Positions 48,386 to 57,353 of a DNA stretch of 64,000 nt are shown here, in pieces. The notes below the pieces were generated by a model that was given only the letters and a program-made list of their open reading frames with translations, ran no database searches and had not been told where the DNA came from. Within the stretch, counting starts at the first letter, position 1, and each line of letters begins with the position of its first letter. This stretch comes from Bacillota bacterium (GTDB lineage: Bacteria; Bacillota; Clostridia; Acetivibrionales; DSM-1351): positions 1-64,000 of the forward strand of contig JAEZIB010000102.1 in the NCBI GenBank assembly GCA_023416275.1, read 5' to 3'. Both the position numbers and the translations under genes were made by a program.

Positions 48386-49882
48386 ATGATAAATTTGAAG
48401 AAAATTACAGCATTAGCGCTGTCAATTGCAATAGCCTGTACAGTGGTTAGTTCAACTGTATTTGCTGTTGAGATACAGCCACAGAAACAGGAAATGGGCT
48501 TTAGTGATGATTATTTAGAAAGTGTCAGGAAACTGATAAAGCAGAAATACAGCGGCACAATAGCTGATGAGGATCTAAATAAACCCACTGTCGAGGAGAT
48601 GTTCGACACCTTAGATAATTATTCAGTTTTTTATAGTCAGAGTGAATTTGATACATTTATGAATTCTCTTGGCGGTGAAGTTCATGGCGTGGGAATAGCC
48701 GTCGAATTAATTGGTGACTATGTAACGGTTACAGATGTATTTGATGGATCTCCTGCACAAAAAGCAGGGCTACTTAAGGGAGATAAAATAACTAAGGTAG
48801 CTGGAGTATCTGTAGTTAAAGCAAAGCTTGATGATGTAATTGCAAAAATAAAAGGAACTGTTAATACAAATGTAAAGCTTGGTATATTGCGGCAGAATGT
48901 AAAGGATGAAATTACACTTGAGGTTGGAAGAGCAAAGGTTGACGTTCCAAGTGTCAGCTATGAAATAAGAGGAGATATTGGATATATTTTGTTAGATATG
49001 TTTTCTGCAAATGCCTATAGTGGTGTGAAGGAAGCGCTGGGTTATTTTGATAGTAAAAAAGTTAAGAAGGTTGTATTGGATTTGAGAAATAATCCTGGTG
49101 GCCTTTTAGATCAAGCAGTTGCCATTGGGAAGCTTTTTGTACCAAAGGGTTTGATTACAAAGCTAGACTTTAAGGATGAAACAATGAAGGATGAGGAACA
49201 CTATTCATCCTTGAAAAGCATTAAATACAAGCTTGCCGTATTAGTAAATGAAAATTCGGCAAGTGCTTCAGAAATATTGACAGGAGCAATAAAAGACACC
49301 AATGCAGGAGTTATTGTTGGAAACAAGACTTTCGGAAAGGCGAAAGTACAGAGCGTTGTGCCAATATTATCACCTGAAGCTTTTGAAAGGTTTAACAAAG
49401 GAAGTGCCAATAAAACAGTAAACGCATCTGTTTTCCAAGATGCGCTGGAAAGCGACCTGTTAGGCTGGGCTAAAATGACTATGGGTATGTATTACACACC
49501 AAAGGGAGAGTGTATTGACCTTAAAGGCATTGAACCGGATGTAAATGTTAAGGAAGGCAGCACAAGTGCAGGAGGGATAAGGGTAAATGAAATAAGGCCT
49601 CTTAATGTAGCGGTTAAGCCTATGCTTGAAACAAAATGCAACGATGTATTTAGTGCAGAATGTATTTTAAAGCTGATGAAATATGATGTGGATAAGCCCG
49701 ATAATATTCTAGATAAAAAGACAGTTGCAGCTATTACAAAATTTCAAAGAGATAACAAAGTTTATGGGTATGGTGTATTGGACTTTTGTACACAGAACCT
49801 TTTAAATGAAAAGCTGAATAAATTACAGGAAACGCAGGATGCAGTTTATTTAAAGGCTATTGAGCTGCTAAAAATTAAATGA
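48386..49882 (+). CDS. S41 C-terminal processing peptidase (CtpA/CtpB-like)
   Basis: 498 residues. Signal peptide (LKKITALALSIAIACTVVSS, cleavage after VFA), N-terminal helical region, PDZ domain (about 95-185, GVGIAVELIGDYVTVTDVF...GSPAQKAGLLKGDKI) and an S41 serine protease domain. DLRNNPGGLLDQAV, the nucleophile region NENSASASEIL (about Ser291) and the general-base lysine in NKTFGKAKVQ are all present. A C-terminal peptidoglycan-binding-like segment (about 410-460) ends the protein. It is exported and likely trims surface or spore proteins. An unusual feature is a ~35-residue insert after VVPILS. The start lacks a good ribosome site, and a TATAAT box at about 48358 implies a very short leader. 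The stop codon abuts a repeat end. Confidence 0.92.
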   Translation: MINLKKITALALSIAIACTVVSSTVFAVEIQPQKQEMGFSDDYLESVRKLIKQKYSGTIADEDLNKPTVEEMFDTLDNYSVFYSQSEFDTFMNSLGGEVHGVGIAVELIGDYVTVTDVFDGSPAQKAGLLKGDKITKVAGVSVVKAKLDDVIAKIKGTVNTNVKLGILRQNVKDEITLEVGRAKVDVPSVSYEIRGDIGYILLDMFSANAYSGVKEALGYFDSKKVKKVVLDLRNNPGGLLDQAVAIGKLFVPKGLITKLDFKDETMKDEEHYSSLKSIKYKLAVLVNENSASASEILTGAIKDTNAGVIVGNKTFGKAKVQSVVPILSPEAFERFNKGSANKTVNASVFQDALESDLLGWAKMTMGMYYTPKGECIDLKGIEPDVNVKEGSTSAGGIRVNEIRPLNVAVKPMLETKCNDVFSAECILKLMKYDVDKPDNILDKKTVAAITKFQRDNKVYGYGVLDFCTQNLLNEKLNKLQETQDAVYLKAIELLKIK

Positions 49883-49925
49883 TCAACTTTCGCACATAGG
49901 ATCTTAGGTGTGGGAAATTTGAGTA
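49880..49925 (+). repeat. Minimal solo-end MITE-like element
   Basis: ATCAACTTTCGCACATA is an exact 17-nt match to the right end of the 38.6-kb element (reverse complement). It is followed by TGTGGGAAATTTGAG, so the two ends nearly touch and form a hairpin. It begins in the stop codon of the protease gene. Confidence 0.55.
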
Positions 49926-49932
49926 AGTAATT

Positions 49933-49981
49933 AAAAGAGCAAAAAACAATGTATGTTTTAAATTGTTGTTTGCTCTTTTTT
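49933..49981 (+). terminator. Strong intrinsic terminator after the S41 protease gene
   Basis: An 18-bp, nearly perfect stem (AAAAGAGC...ACAAT with ATTGTTGTTTGCTCTTTT) is followed by Ts. Confidence 0.92.
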
Positions 49982-50221
49982 GCGTTCAAAAAAGAAGTAA
50001 ATTCACCATTTCAGTATGTTTTACAGGTTTTGTTTTACTTTTAAAGTCATATATCTAAATTTGTTATTTCCGTTGAAGAACTTTTCATTTTTATAATTTC
50101 ATAATTTCTTTACATCAAATAGTTACAGCTAATTACTGAATTTATAATAAATTTATAAAGCATTAAAAATATAAATGTTGAAGAATTTATTTAATGTGTG
50201 GGAAATGGCGAAAGCATTAAA

Positions 50222-50249
50222 TTTACAAATAAAAGATTCGGTGTATAAT
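50222..50249 (+). promoter_or_regulatory. Sigma-A promoter of the exopolysaccharide operon
   Basis: TTTACA at 50222-50227, 16 nt, then TATAAT at 50244-50249. Transcription would start near 50256, giving a leader of ~216 nt before loaP. Confidence 0.7.
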
Positions 50250-50255
50250 TTCAAA

Positions 50256-50471
50256 TTGCAAGCAATAGATGAGTGTCTGACCACAAGAGTTTTTTGCAAT
50301 GTGGGTGGAGTAGGCTGTTAAAAAGGAGGTATATCTCTACGATGTAGAGGTTTTTGACTGATTGTTTCACTATAGTTTTTTACACGAATGAAGAGAGGGT
50401 GGTTAATAACTTTACAGAAAGCAGATATCTTGTGAAAAATTAATATAAATTAACCACTACTGGGGTTAAAA
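50256..50471 (+). promoter_or_regulatory. Structured leader of loaP
   Basis: It contains a CRCAAGWGTTTTTT motif near the 5' end (50281-50296) and a terminator-like hairpin (50334-50356). A 9-bp inverted repeat GTGGTTAAT/ATTAACCAC (50399-50407 with 50449-50457) ends just before the ribosome site. The layout suggests attenuation with possible autoregulation by the antiterminator. Confidence 0.5.
50334..50356 (+). terminator. Terminator-like hairpin inside the loaP leader
   Basis: Stem CTCTAC/GTAGAG with a GAT loop, followed by GTTTTT. A perfect AAGGAGGT lies just upstream and leads only to ATG-TAG inside the hairpin. Confidence 0.5.
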
Positions 50472-50993
50472 ATGAATACAAAAGAAGAAAAAAAGTGGTA
50501 TGCATTATTTGTTACCACAGGAGAAGAGGACAAGGTTAAGGAAAGGATTCATTTTAGAATGAATGATACGTTAAAAGCACTTGTCCCAAAAAGAAGAATG
50601 AGAGAAAGAAAAGAAGGTAAGTGGCAAGAGAAGATTAGACCTCTTTTTCCTGGATATGTTTTGCTAAATGGTCAAATAAATAACAGAACATATAACTTAA
50701 TCAGCGATATTCCGGGAGTAATTAGGCTTCTCAAGGACACTGACGGTCCACAGGAAATTTATGAAAATGAAATATGGGTTTTGCTGAGATTGATGGCTAA
50801 AAATGAAATCATTGGATACTCTAAGCTGTATGTTCAGGGTGAAAAAGTTGAGGTTATAGATGGCCCGCTTTTTGGGTTAGAGGGTTACATAAAAGCTGTA
50901 AATAAAAGAAAAGGCAGAGTAAAAGTATTTTTAAATCTTATGGGAGAACCACGAATAGTAGAGCTCTGCATAACAATGGTACAACCAGCATAA
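50472..50993 (+). CDS. loaP: LoaP/NusG-paralogue transcription antiterminator
   Basis: 173 residues. The N-terminal NGN domain (WYALFVTTGEEDKVKERI..., RPLFPGYVLLNG, IPGVIRLLKD) and a C-terminal KOW domain (GEKVEVIDGPLFGLEGYIKAVNKRKGRVKVFLNL) are both present. This is a specialised NusG paralogue, since it heads a polysaccharide operon rather than lying in the secE-rplK cluster. LoaP proteins are known to promote readthrough of intrinsic terminators in long biosynthetic operons and to bind a leader RNA hairpin. Here terminator-like hairpins lie both before the gene and between it and wzz. The arginine/lysine-rich stretch at about residues 36-52 (PKRRMRERKEGKWQEK) is typical of the family. Confidence 0.88.
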   Translation: MNTKEEKKWYALFVTTGEEDKVKERIHFRMNDTLKALVPKRRMRERKEGKWQEKIRPLFPGYVLLNGQINNRTYNLISDIPGVIRLLKDTDGPQEIYENEIWVLLRLMAKNEIIGYSKLYVQGEKVEVIDGPLFGLEGYIKAVNKRKGRVKVFLNLMGEPRIVELCITMVQPA

Positions 50994-51138
50994 TATTTCT
51001 AAAGCTTAGTTTAATTGTTTCGGCGTTAAGCAAGCAGATGAATGTCATATAGGTTAAAATCCTAGTCTATGGGTTAAGAAGAATAATCCTTTAAGGCTAA
51101 TTAGATGATTTTAGATGGGATTTAACGAGTAAGAGGAA

Positions 51139-51182
51139 TTGGAATAAGCAAATTGTTCCAAATGGCGAAGCTTTGCCTTTTT
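51139..51182 (+). terminator. Intrinsic terminator with upstream hairpin between loaP and wzz
   Basis: TTGGAA/TTCCAA forms a hairpin at 51139-51161. It is followed by GGCGA-AGCT-TTGCC (51164-51177) and five Ts. Such a terminator inside an operon whose first gene is loaP is a natural antitermination target. Confidence 0.6.
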
Positions 51183-51224
51183 CAGAAAAAGTATATTAAA
51201 AATCAAAATAGAGGAGGCATATAA

Positions 51225-51899
51225 ATGGAAATACGTAGATTTTTAAATTCAGTACAGAGAATGATTTGGCTAATTATTTTATTTGGAGTAGTTGGAGCAG
51301 GAATTCCAGCATATTTAAATATTGTTAAAGCCATTCCAATGTATAAGGCAGAAACAACTATATACGCAATGAGTAATACAAGTACGGCTGATGGTGGAAA
51401 AGGAATTAATTATCAGGACGTGTCCATAAGCAGGCAGCTGGTTTTTGATTATCAATATGTTTTAACTAGCGAAAAAGTTATTTCTTTAGCAAATAAGCTA
51501 CTGGAAAAATATAAATTATCACAGGAAGAATTGATAAGTATGCTAAATATAACTCCTAAGGATGAATCAAGTGTTATTGCTATAAGTGCCGTTTCAAATG
51601 ATGCAAAAAAATCAGCCGATATTTCTAATGCAGTAACTGAAGCATTTATCTCTCAATTAAGAGAAATGACAAATAGTAATATTATTGGAGTACTAAATGA
51701 AGCAGAAATTCCAAAGGTACCAATTGATAATGGGTCAACTAAAAAAACAATTATGGGCTTCTTTGTAGGTATAATAATTGCCTTCTCCATCATTTATATT
51801 AGAGAGCTATTTGATATGAAGCTAAGGTACATTGATGATATTGAAGATACTTTGAAAATAAAATTATTAGGAGCAATTCCTAAATATAGTATTAGATAG
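51225..51899 (+). CDS. Wzz-type chain-length / tyrosine-kinase modulator protein
   Basis: 224 residues. The N-terminal transmembrane segment (about 14-32, MIWLIILFGVVGAGIPAYL) and C-terminal transmembrane segment (about 179-197) flank an extracellular loop. This is the topology of Gram-positive Wzz/CapA-type transmembrane modulators. The proximal segment VPIDNGSTKKTIMGFFVG contains the proline-rich motif typical of the family. It would activate the downstream BY-kinase and help set polymer length. The start is preceded by GAGGAGG. A 231-nt gap with a terminator separates it from loaP; the kinase gene begins 11 nt after its stop. Confidence 0.85.
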   Translation: MEIRRFLNSVQRMIWLIILFGVVGAGIPAYLNIVKAIPMYKAETTIYAMSNTSTADGGKGINYQDVSISRQLVFDYQYVLTSEKVISLANKLLEKYKLSQEELISMLNITPKDESSVIAISAVSNDAKKSADISNAVTEAFISQLREMTNSNIIGVLNEAEIPKVPIDNGSTKKTIMGFFVGIIIAFSIIYIRELFDMKLRYIDDIEDTLKIKLLGAIPKYSIR

Positions 51900-51910
51900 A
51901 GGAGGTTTAT

Positions 51911-52645
51911 ATGCCAAATATAAGATTTCATTCATGCTTACAAGAAAATCAGGCAGTTAGAGATGCATATTCTATGCTTTCAGGGAATATTCATATGGAA
52001 AAAGAAAACAGAGATATGAAGAGCATTGTAATTACAAGTTCTGAGCCTAAAGCTGGAAAAACCTCAGTAGCTGTAAATCTTGCAATAACTTTGGCTGGTT
52101 GGGGGAAAAAGACCATACTGGTTGATGCAGACATGAGAAAGGAAACTACTCATGTGTCAATACCAAAATGGGTAAGTAATTTGGGGCTGTCACAATATTT
52201 AAGCGGTAATGCTGAGTATGAGGAAATAATATGCTATACAAACATAGAAGGGTTTAAGTATATGCCAAATGGAGGCATAGCGTTAAACCCAATTGGACAT
52301 CTCTGTTCAGAAAGGTTTAATGAACTACTTGAAAGGTTAAAGGAAGAATTTGAATACGTAATAATTGATTCTCCTCCCCTTGATACCATTTCTGATGCAG
52401 TTATAATTTCAACAAAGGTAGACTCTACCATTTTGGTTGCAAAAATGGGAAAAACAAATCTTAAAGCAATGAAGAGGTCAAAGGAAAAATTGGAAAAGGC
52501 AAATGCAAATATATTAGGTGTAGTAATAAATGATGTTAATAAAAAGCATTATAAGCAGTATTTAAGCTCATATAAATATTTCTATAATGCTAAGGACAAA
52601 AACGAAAATAGTGAAAAGCCGAGTAAAAAGGCCGTATTGGCGTGA
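51911..52645 (+). CDS. BY-kinase (CpsD/CapB-type tyrosine kinase)
   Basis: 244 residues. Walker A is SEPKAGKTS (Lys50), Walker A' is ILVDADMR (about 69-76) and Walker B is VIIDSPP, the three signatures of bacterial tyrosine kinases. The C-terminus has a tyrosine cluster (HYKQYLSSYKYFYNA), the usual autophosphorylation site. It works with the preceding Wzz-like protein to control polysaccharide assembly and export. A GAGGAGG ribosome site lies just upstream, 11 nt after the previous stop. The next gene starts 28 nt downstream. Confidence 0.92.
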   Translation: MPNIRFHSCLQENQAVRDAYSMLSGNIHMEKENRDMKSIVITSSEPKAGKTSVAVNLAITLAGWGKKTILVDADMRKETTHVSIPKWVSNLGLSQYLSGNAEYEEIICYTNIEGFKYMPNGGIALNPIGHLCSERFNELLERLKEEFEYVIIDSPPLDTISDAVIISTKVDSTILVAKMGKTNLKAMKRSKEKLEKANANILGVVINDVNKKHYKQYLSSYKYFYNAKDKNENSEKPSKKAVLA

Positions 52646-52673
52646 TGAGTTTGTATATCGAGGAGGAACTGCA

Positions 52674-54017
52674 ATGAAAATAACTATAACTGGAACGGGG
52701 TATGTTGGAATAGTCACAGGCGTGTGTTTGGCTGAGATAGGGCATACAGTGACTTGTTACGATATTGACAAAACCAGAATAAAGAAGCTGCAAGATTGTA
52801 TAATGCCAATATTTGAGCCTGGACTAGAAGAAATGGTCATTAGTAACAGGGAGCGGCTAAGCTTTATCAGTAATTATACAGAGGCTTACCGTGACAGTGA
52901 GGTAGTATTTATTTGTGTAGGAACTCCTGAGAAAAAGGATGGTTCAGCTAACTTGAAATATGTTTATGATGCCGTTCAGCAAGTTGTAGAATGTGTACAA
53001 AGGAACTGCATAATAGTTATTAAATCTACTGTGCCTGTTGGAACGGGTGACAATTTAGAAAGAATTGTTAGTCAAAAAAATGATACGAAGCATTTTGAAA
53101 TTGTAAATAATCCTGAATTTTTATCACAGGGAACAGCAATCAGCGACACGATGAATGCTGCTCGTATAGTTTTAGGTGTAGGCTCAGCAGAAGCAGAAAA
53201 GGTTCTTAGAAATATATATGATGGGTTTGGACAAAAATATGTTGTTACAGACAGAAGAAGTGCTGAAATGATTAAGTACGCTTCAAATGATTTTCTAGCT
53301 TTAAAAATTTCTTATATTAATGAAATTGCAAATCTATGCGATTTCATTGGGGCAAATGTTGAGGATGTAGCGATAGGTATGGGCTATGACCCTAGAATAG
53401 GAAACCGTTTTTTAAAAGCAGGCATTGGATATGGCGGTTCCTGCTTTCCAAAGGACACCAAGGCTTTGCATTGGTTGGCAAATTTTAATGACTGTGAGCT
53501 GAAAACAATTAAAGCTGCCATTGATGTAAATGAAAATCAAAAAATAAAGCTGATAAAAAAAGCTAGAAAATACTATGACAGCTTTCATGGATTAACAGTT
53601 GCAATATTAGGCTTAACCTTTAAACCAGGTACTGATGATCTCCGTGAGGCGCCCTCACTTCAAAATATTCCTATACTTCTAGAGGATGGAGCAAGAGTTA
53701 AAGCATATGACCCAATTGGAATGGATAATTTTAAGAAAATATATCCTTCTGAAATTGAATACTGCAATTCTGTTGAAGAAACCCTTGAAGATGCAGATAT
53801 TTGCTTTATTCTTACCGAATGGACTGAAATAGCCTTGATGGATGTATCTAAATTCTCATTTTATATGAGATGCCCTATTGTGCTTGATGGCAGAAATTGT
53901 TTTAGTCTGGAGGCAGTTGAAGGTAAAAATTTTGTTTATGAATCAATTGGCAGAAGAGTAATTGGCCAAAGCTCTCAAATTAAAGAAAACATGCTGAAGG
54001 GCGAGAAGGCTGGTTAA
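52674..54017 (+). CDS. UDP-glucose 6-dehydrogenase family enzyme
   Basis: 447 residues. The start at 52674 follows GAGGAGG; a longer frame reaching into the kinase gene is rejected. It has an N-terminal Rossmann fold (ITGTGYVGIVTGVCLAEIGH), a central dimerisation domain with VNNPEFLSQGTAI, and GIGYGGSCFPKDTKAL with the catalytic Cys257. The C-terminal segment is LGLTFKPGTDDLREAPS. It oxidises UDP-glucose (or a related UDP-hexose) to the uronate. With the 4-epimerase encoded at 57.35 kb it would supply UDP-glucuronate and UDP-galacturonate for an acidic exopolysaccharide. UDP-glucose is favoured but HexNAc specificity cannot be excluded. Confidence 0.92.
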   Translation: MKITITGTGYVGIVTGVCLAEIGHTVTCYDIDKTRIKKLQDCIMPIFEPGLEEMVISNRERLSFISNYTEAYRDSEVVFICVGTPEKKDGSANLKYVYDAVQQVVECVQRNCIIVIKSTVPVGTGDNLERIVSQKNDTKHFEIVNNPEFLSQGTAISDTMNAARIVLGVGSAEAEKVLRNIYDGFGQKYVVTDRRSAEMIKYASNDFLALKISYINEIANLCDFIGANVEDVAIGMGYDPRIGNRFLKAGIGYGGSCFPKDTKALHWLANFNDCELKTIKAAIDVNENQKIKLIKKARKYYDSFHGLTVAILGLTFKPGTDDLREAPSLQNIPILLEDGARVKAYDPIGMDNFKKIYPSEIEYCNSVEETLEDADICFILTEWTEIALMDVSKFSFYMRCPIVLDGRNCFSLEAVEGKNFVYESIGRRVIGQSSQIKENMLKGEKAG

Positions 54018-54160
54018 AGTCAATTACTATCAGCAATAAACCATCCTTATATTTGAATGTCCATAAGAATGAGTAAATAATCTATATTAAATGGTTTAAC
54101 TGTAGCGCAGGCTTTGAACCGTAACTGACTTAGTAAAGCTTAGGAAGGAATGAACCATAA

Positions 54161-55738
54161 ATGCAGCACAATGTGAATATAAAAAAAACAGTTCTAGTTG
54201 TACCTATCTTCATGCTCGCAATTGCCTTGCTGCTTTTAACAAAATGCAATCAGATATCGGCTAATATAAATAGTAGTGAAATAGGTAATGCAAATTTTTA
54301 TAATGCGAAAGATCAAAAATATTATTCCGATAAAAATTTCAAATATGAAGCAAATGACAACACTGACTATATAATCGAAATGTTAAGTAAAGATGGTAAA
54401 GTATATATTCCAAAGGGAAATTATTTGTGTAAAAGACCAATACGTATCAAGGGTAAAAATGTAATATTGTATGGCCCTGAAGGAGTATGCAAAATAATTT
54501 TTGATAGTGTAGCCATTAAATCTATTGAAAAAGGAGAACAAAAATCCTATATAATAAATGCTAACTATAGCCTTAGCTTTAATAATAATACCGCTCAGAA
54601 TATAAGCATAAACGGCATAGATTTTGAAGTAAAGCAAAGTGACAAGAGCCCTTTCAACTATTTATTAACACTTGCTAATGTAAAAGGAGGTATAATTCAA
54701 AACTGCAGATTTATTTCTGATAAGAGCAGCACAAATATGGTGACTTTAGTTAATTTACTTAGCTGCTGCAAGAATATAAAAATAACTGATTGTTCCTTTA
54801 AAAACATGACAGGTGCAAGTACGGGTGGCTGTATTTGGGTCAGAAACCTTACCACAAAACAGAAATTAAGAGAGAATATAACGGAAAACATATCAATTGC
54901 CAGATGTAACTTTGTTCAAAACTCTGGTGATGAAACTGTTGCAGTATATTCAAGTGTAGGGAAGGTTAGGAAGGTATATGTTAAAGACTCAGTATTTAAA
55001 GATTATTCAGATATAAATGCTAAAGTATTTGCAACTTTTCCAAGCGATAATAAAGATGAGGGTACAGTTGAAGAAGTACAATTCGACAATAACAGAATTT
55101 ACTCAGAAAGCATTAAATATTTTATTATTACTGTTGGTGGGCCAAACAGAGGTAATAGAGTTTCCAATGTTTCTATTTCTAATAATGAAATCACAGTAGA
55201 AAAGGATTCAGATAACAAATGTACTTTAATATATGTCAATGATATTAATACAAATAGCAGTGACATAAAGGTATATAACAACACTATTTCTGTTAACAGC
55301 CTCTTAAACTCTACTGGGATTTATAATGCTAGTTTTTCAAAAAACAATAAGATAATTGGAAGGCTAGGAAGAGGAATTGTATTTGGGAAATGCTATGAAA
55401 ATATTATAAATGGAGCTTTACGAGGAATAGTTTCTTCTGAAATAGCTAACAAGAATGAAATATATAACAGCAGAATAGGTATATCCTGCGAAGCTCAAAA
55501 AAGCCTAATTAGTGATAATAAAATAATTCTAAATCAAAAGGACGGCTTATGCGGAATTGAAGTGCAAAAGAATCAAGAAAATATTGATATAACCTGTTCT
55601 GACAATGAAATTATTACAAAAACTGAAGAACAAAATGGCTTTATAATTCATAATGGAAATGTTAAATTGAGAGATAATGTAATTTCCGGGCCAGGAAAGG
55701 AATTATATAAAAGTAATGAAGCGGTGATTGTAAAATAG
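54161..55738 (+). CDS. Parallel beta-helix protein of the exopolysaccharide operon
   Basis: 525 residues. The N-terminal hydrophobic segment (about 9-26, TVLVVPIFMLAIALLLL) suggests export, possibly membrane-anchored; a lipobox is not convincing. A beta-helix like that of the 41.1-42.8 kb protein follows, with GKVYIPKGNYLCK, KGGIIQNCRF, GGCIWVRNL, NSGDETVAVYS and many NNxI asparagine rungs. Such proteins in polysaccharide loci are often lyases or C5-epimerases acting on the polymer, but no catalytic residue can be assigned. The start follows AGGAAGGA. The 143-nt upstream gap contains a weak match to the dispersed repeat core. Confidence 0.8.
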   Translation: MQHNVNIKKTVLVVPIFMLAIALLLLTKCNQISANINSSEIGNANFYNAKDQKYYSDKNFKYEANDNTDYIIEMLSKDGKVYIPKGNYLCKRPIRIKGKNVILYGPEGVCKIIFDSVAIKSIEKGEQKSYIINANYSLSFNNNTAQNISINGIDFEVKQSDKSPFNYLLTLANVKGGIIQNCRFISDKSSTNMVTLVNLLSCCKNIKITDCSFKNMTGASTGGCIWVRNLTTKQKLRENITENISIARCNFVQNSGDETVAVYSSVGKVRKVYVKDSVFKDYSDINAKVFATFPSDNKDEGTVEEVQFDNNRIYSESIKYFIITVGGPNRGNRVSNVSISNNEITVEKDSDNKCTLIYVNDINTNSSDIKVYNNTISVNSLLNSTGIYNASFSKNNKIIGRLGRGIVFGKCYENIINGALRGIVSSEIANKNEIYNSRIGISCEAQKSLISDNKIILNQKDGLCGIEVQKNQENIDITCSDNEIITKTEEQNGFIIHNGNVKLRDNVISGPGKELYKSNEAVIVK

Positions 55739-55783
55739 ATTTACTTTTTATTGTAGACAAAATTAATTAATTAGGAGAAAGAT

Positions 55784-57166
55784 ATGAAAAGCAATATTAG
55801 TTTTGACAACATCATTTTAATAGTTATATTTTTGTCTCCCTTTTCAAATATATTGGTATACAAAACTAATATAGCCGATTTCAGGGTGATTCAAATACTT
55901 TGGCTAATGGTGTTTTGTGTATTAATGATAAAGAAAGCTGAAAATAAGGAACTGCTTATTTCATCTTCAAACAGGTTAAACTTGAATAAAGACTCAAAGC
56001 TCACTTTTTTATTATACATATTTGCAATTAGTATCTCAGGATTATTATCAATCAACACAAACCGATCTATAAAAGAGCTGATACAATATATATATTTGTT
56101 TATACTAATGTACACAATATATTGTAAGGCTAAAGACCATGATTTTATGGAGAAAATAATAAAGAGCATTATTTGTTCAAATGTGTTTCTAGTTACCATA
56201 TGTATAGTAAGTTATATTTCAGGGAAGGTTATTATTCCATCCTTTACTATTTTATCGAATGGAATGATATATGTTAACAGTAATTTATTCAGTACAAATA
56301 CACTGATGCAATCAGGAAAAGAAATAGTCAGATTAAATGGTGTATTAGGCCTTAATGCAACACTTATTGCAAATCTAATACTAATACAATCCTTATTAGT
56401 TAATTATATAATAAGAAAAGCATCGGGTAAAAAGAGAGTCCTGCTGTGTTTATTGCTGGCAGCTAATCTATTTACAATGGTAGTTACATACTCAAGAGTT
56501 GGTCTATTGCTATTTATTGCTTTGCATTTGATTTCAGCAATGAGCAAGAATCAGATGAGAAATGTTGCAATACTGGCAGCGACAGTTTTTATAGGCTATT
56601 TGTTTTTAAATATGTTTCCAGATGTAAAAGAGAGGATACTTGAAACCTTTAATACTGAGGAACGCTCTTCGAAATACCATTTTGCATTTTGGCTAATTGC
56701 TTTAAAGACAGGGTTTAACAATATAATATCGGGAATTGGGCTGGGTAATATGGCATATAGCTATGATAGCTTTTGGTATGAATTTAGTAAATTTGGCATT
56801 GAGAAAATAAGTAATGTAAATGTTCATAATTTTATACTTCAAATATGGGCTGAGCAAGGGATAATAGGATTAATTGCAAACAGCATTTTATATTTCAGTC
56901 CCATTTTGATCTATATAAAATTTAAGCTCTTTAATAAGCAAAAAATAAATAAAACAATCTACGAATTTATTTTTCTTTCATATATATCAACATTAATTTA
57001 TAACCTAACTAATAATAATTTTTATATTGAAGCCTTCTGGATTTTGGCAGGTGTAGTTTATGCCATAAAGGATTTCCATCTGAGAGAGGAAAAAAGTAGT
57101 GCTGTTAAAAACGACATCTCTCCAGCTTATGGGCAAAAAAGCTTTGGGATTGCTGAACAATTGTAA
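55784..57166 (+). CDS. O-antigen ligase/polymerase family protein (Wzy-like)
   Basis: 460 residues, strongly hydrophobic with about ten membrane segments. The long extracytoplasmic loop near residues 290-345 contains FHFAFWLIALKTGFNNIISGIGLGN and NVHNFILQIWAEQGIIGL, where the HN and GxGLGN elements are typical of Wzy_C/O-antigen ligases. Next to a flippase and a Wzz/BY-kinase pair it most likely polymerises repeat units outside the membrane. An AGGAGAAAG site precedes the ATG. A hairpin and a recurring motif follow the gene. Confidence 0.88.
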   Translation: MKSNISFDNIILIVIFLSPFSNILVYKTNIADFRVIQILWLMVFCVLMIKKAENKELLISSSNRLNLNKDSKLTFLLYIFAISISGLLSINTNRSIKELIQYIYLFILMYTIYCKAKDHDFMEKIIKSIICSNVFLVTICIVSYISGKVIIPSFTILSNGMIYVNSNLFSTNTLMQSGKEIVRLNGVLGLNATLIANLILIQSLLVNYIIRKASGKKRVLLCLLLAANLFTMVVTYSRVGLLLFIALHLISAMSKNQMRNVAILAATVFIGYLFLNMFPDVKERILETFNTEERSSKYHFAFWLIALKTGFNNIISGIGLGNMAYSYDSFWYEFSKFGIEKISNVNVHNFILQIWAEQGIIGLIANSILYFSPILIYIKFKLFNKQKINKTIYEFIFLSYISTLIYNLTNNNFYIEAFWILAGVVYAIKDFHLREEKSSAVKNDISPAYGQKSFGIAEQL

Positions 57167-57169
57167 ACA

Positions 57170-57236
57170 ACTCGAAAGTATAGTTGGTGCTTACATGGTT
57201 AACTTTCGAGTCTCAAAGAACGCAAGAGTTTTTTTA
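57170..57236 (+). promoter_or_regulatory. Hairpin with recurring CGCAAGAG motif between wzy and the epimerase gene
   Basis: A perfect 10-bp inverted repeat, ACTCGAAAGT/ACTTTCGAGT (57170-57179 with 57202-57211), starts just past the stop codon. It is followed by AAAGAAC-GCAAGA-GTTTTTT, a short hairpin with a T-run. The latter matches similar motifs at 50.28 and 62.45 kb. It may be a terminator or a signal for the antiterminator. Confidence 0.5.
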
Positions 57237-57353
57237 AAACTGGAAAAGTTGATTTAATTAACACCAATCCTGTATTATTTGGTATCGTTAATTCAGCACA
57301 AAATAGATTTATTTATATTGAAAGGTCAAACCAAAACAAAATGGGGGATTTTA

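Noticed and set aside
50317..50346. Perfect ribosome site followed by ATG-TAG in the loaP leader
   Set aside because: The start-stop lies inside a hairpin; it could be a minimal ORF, but chance is the simpler explanation.
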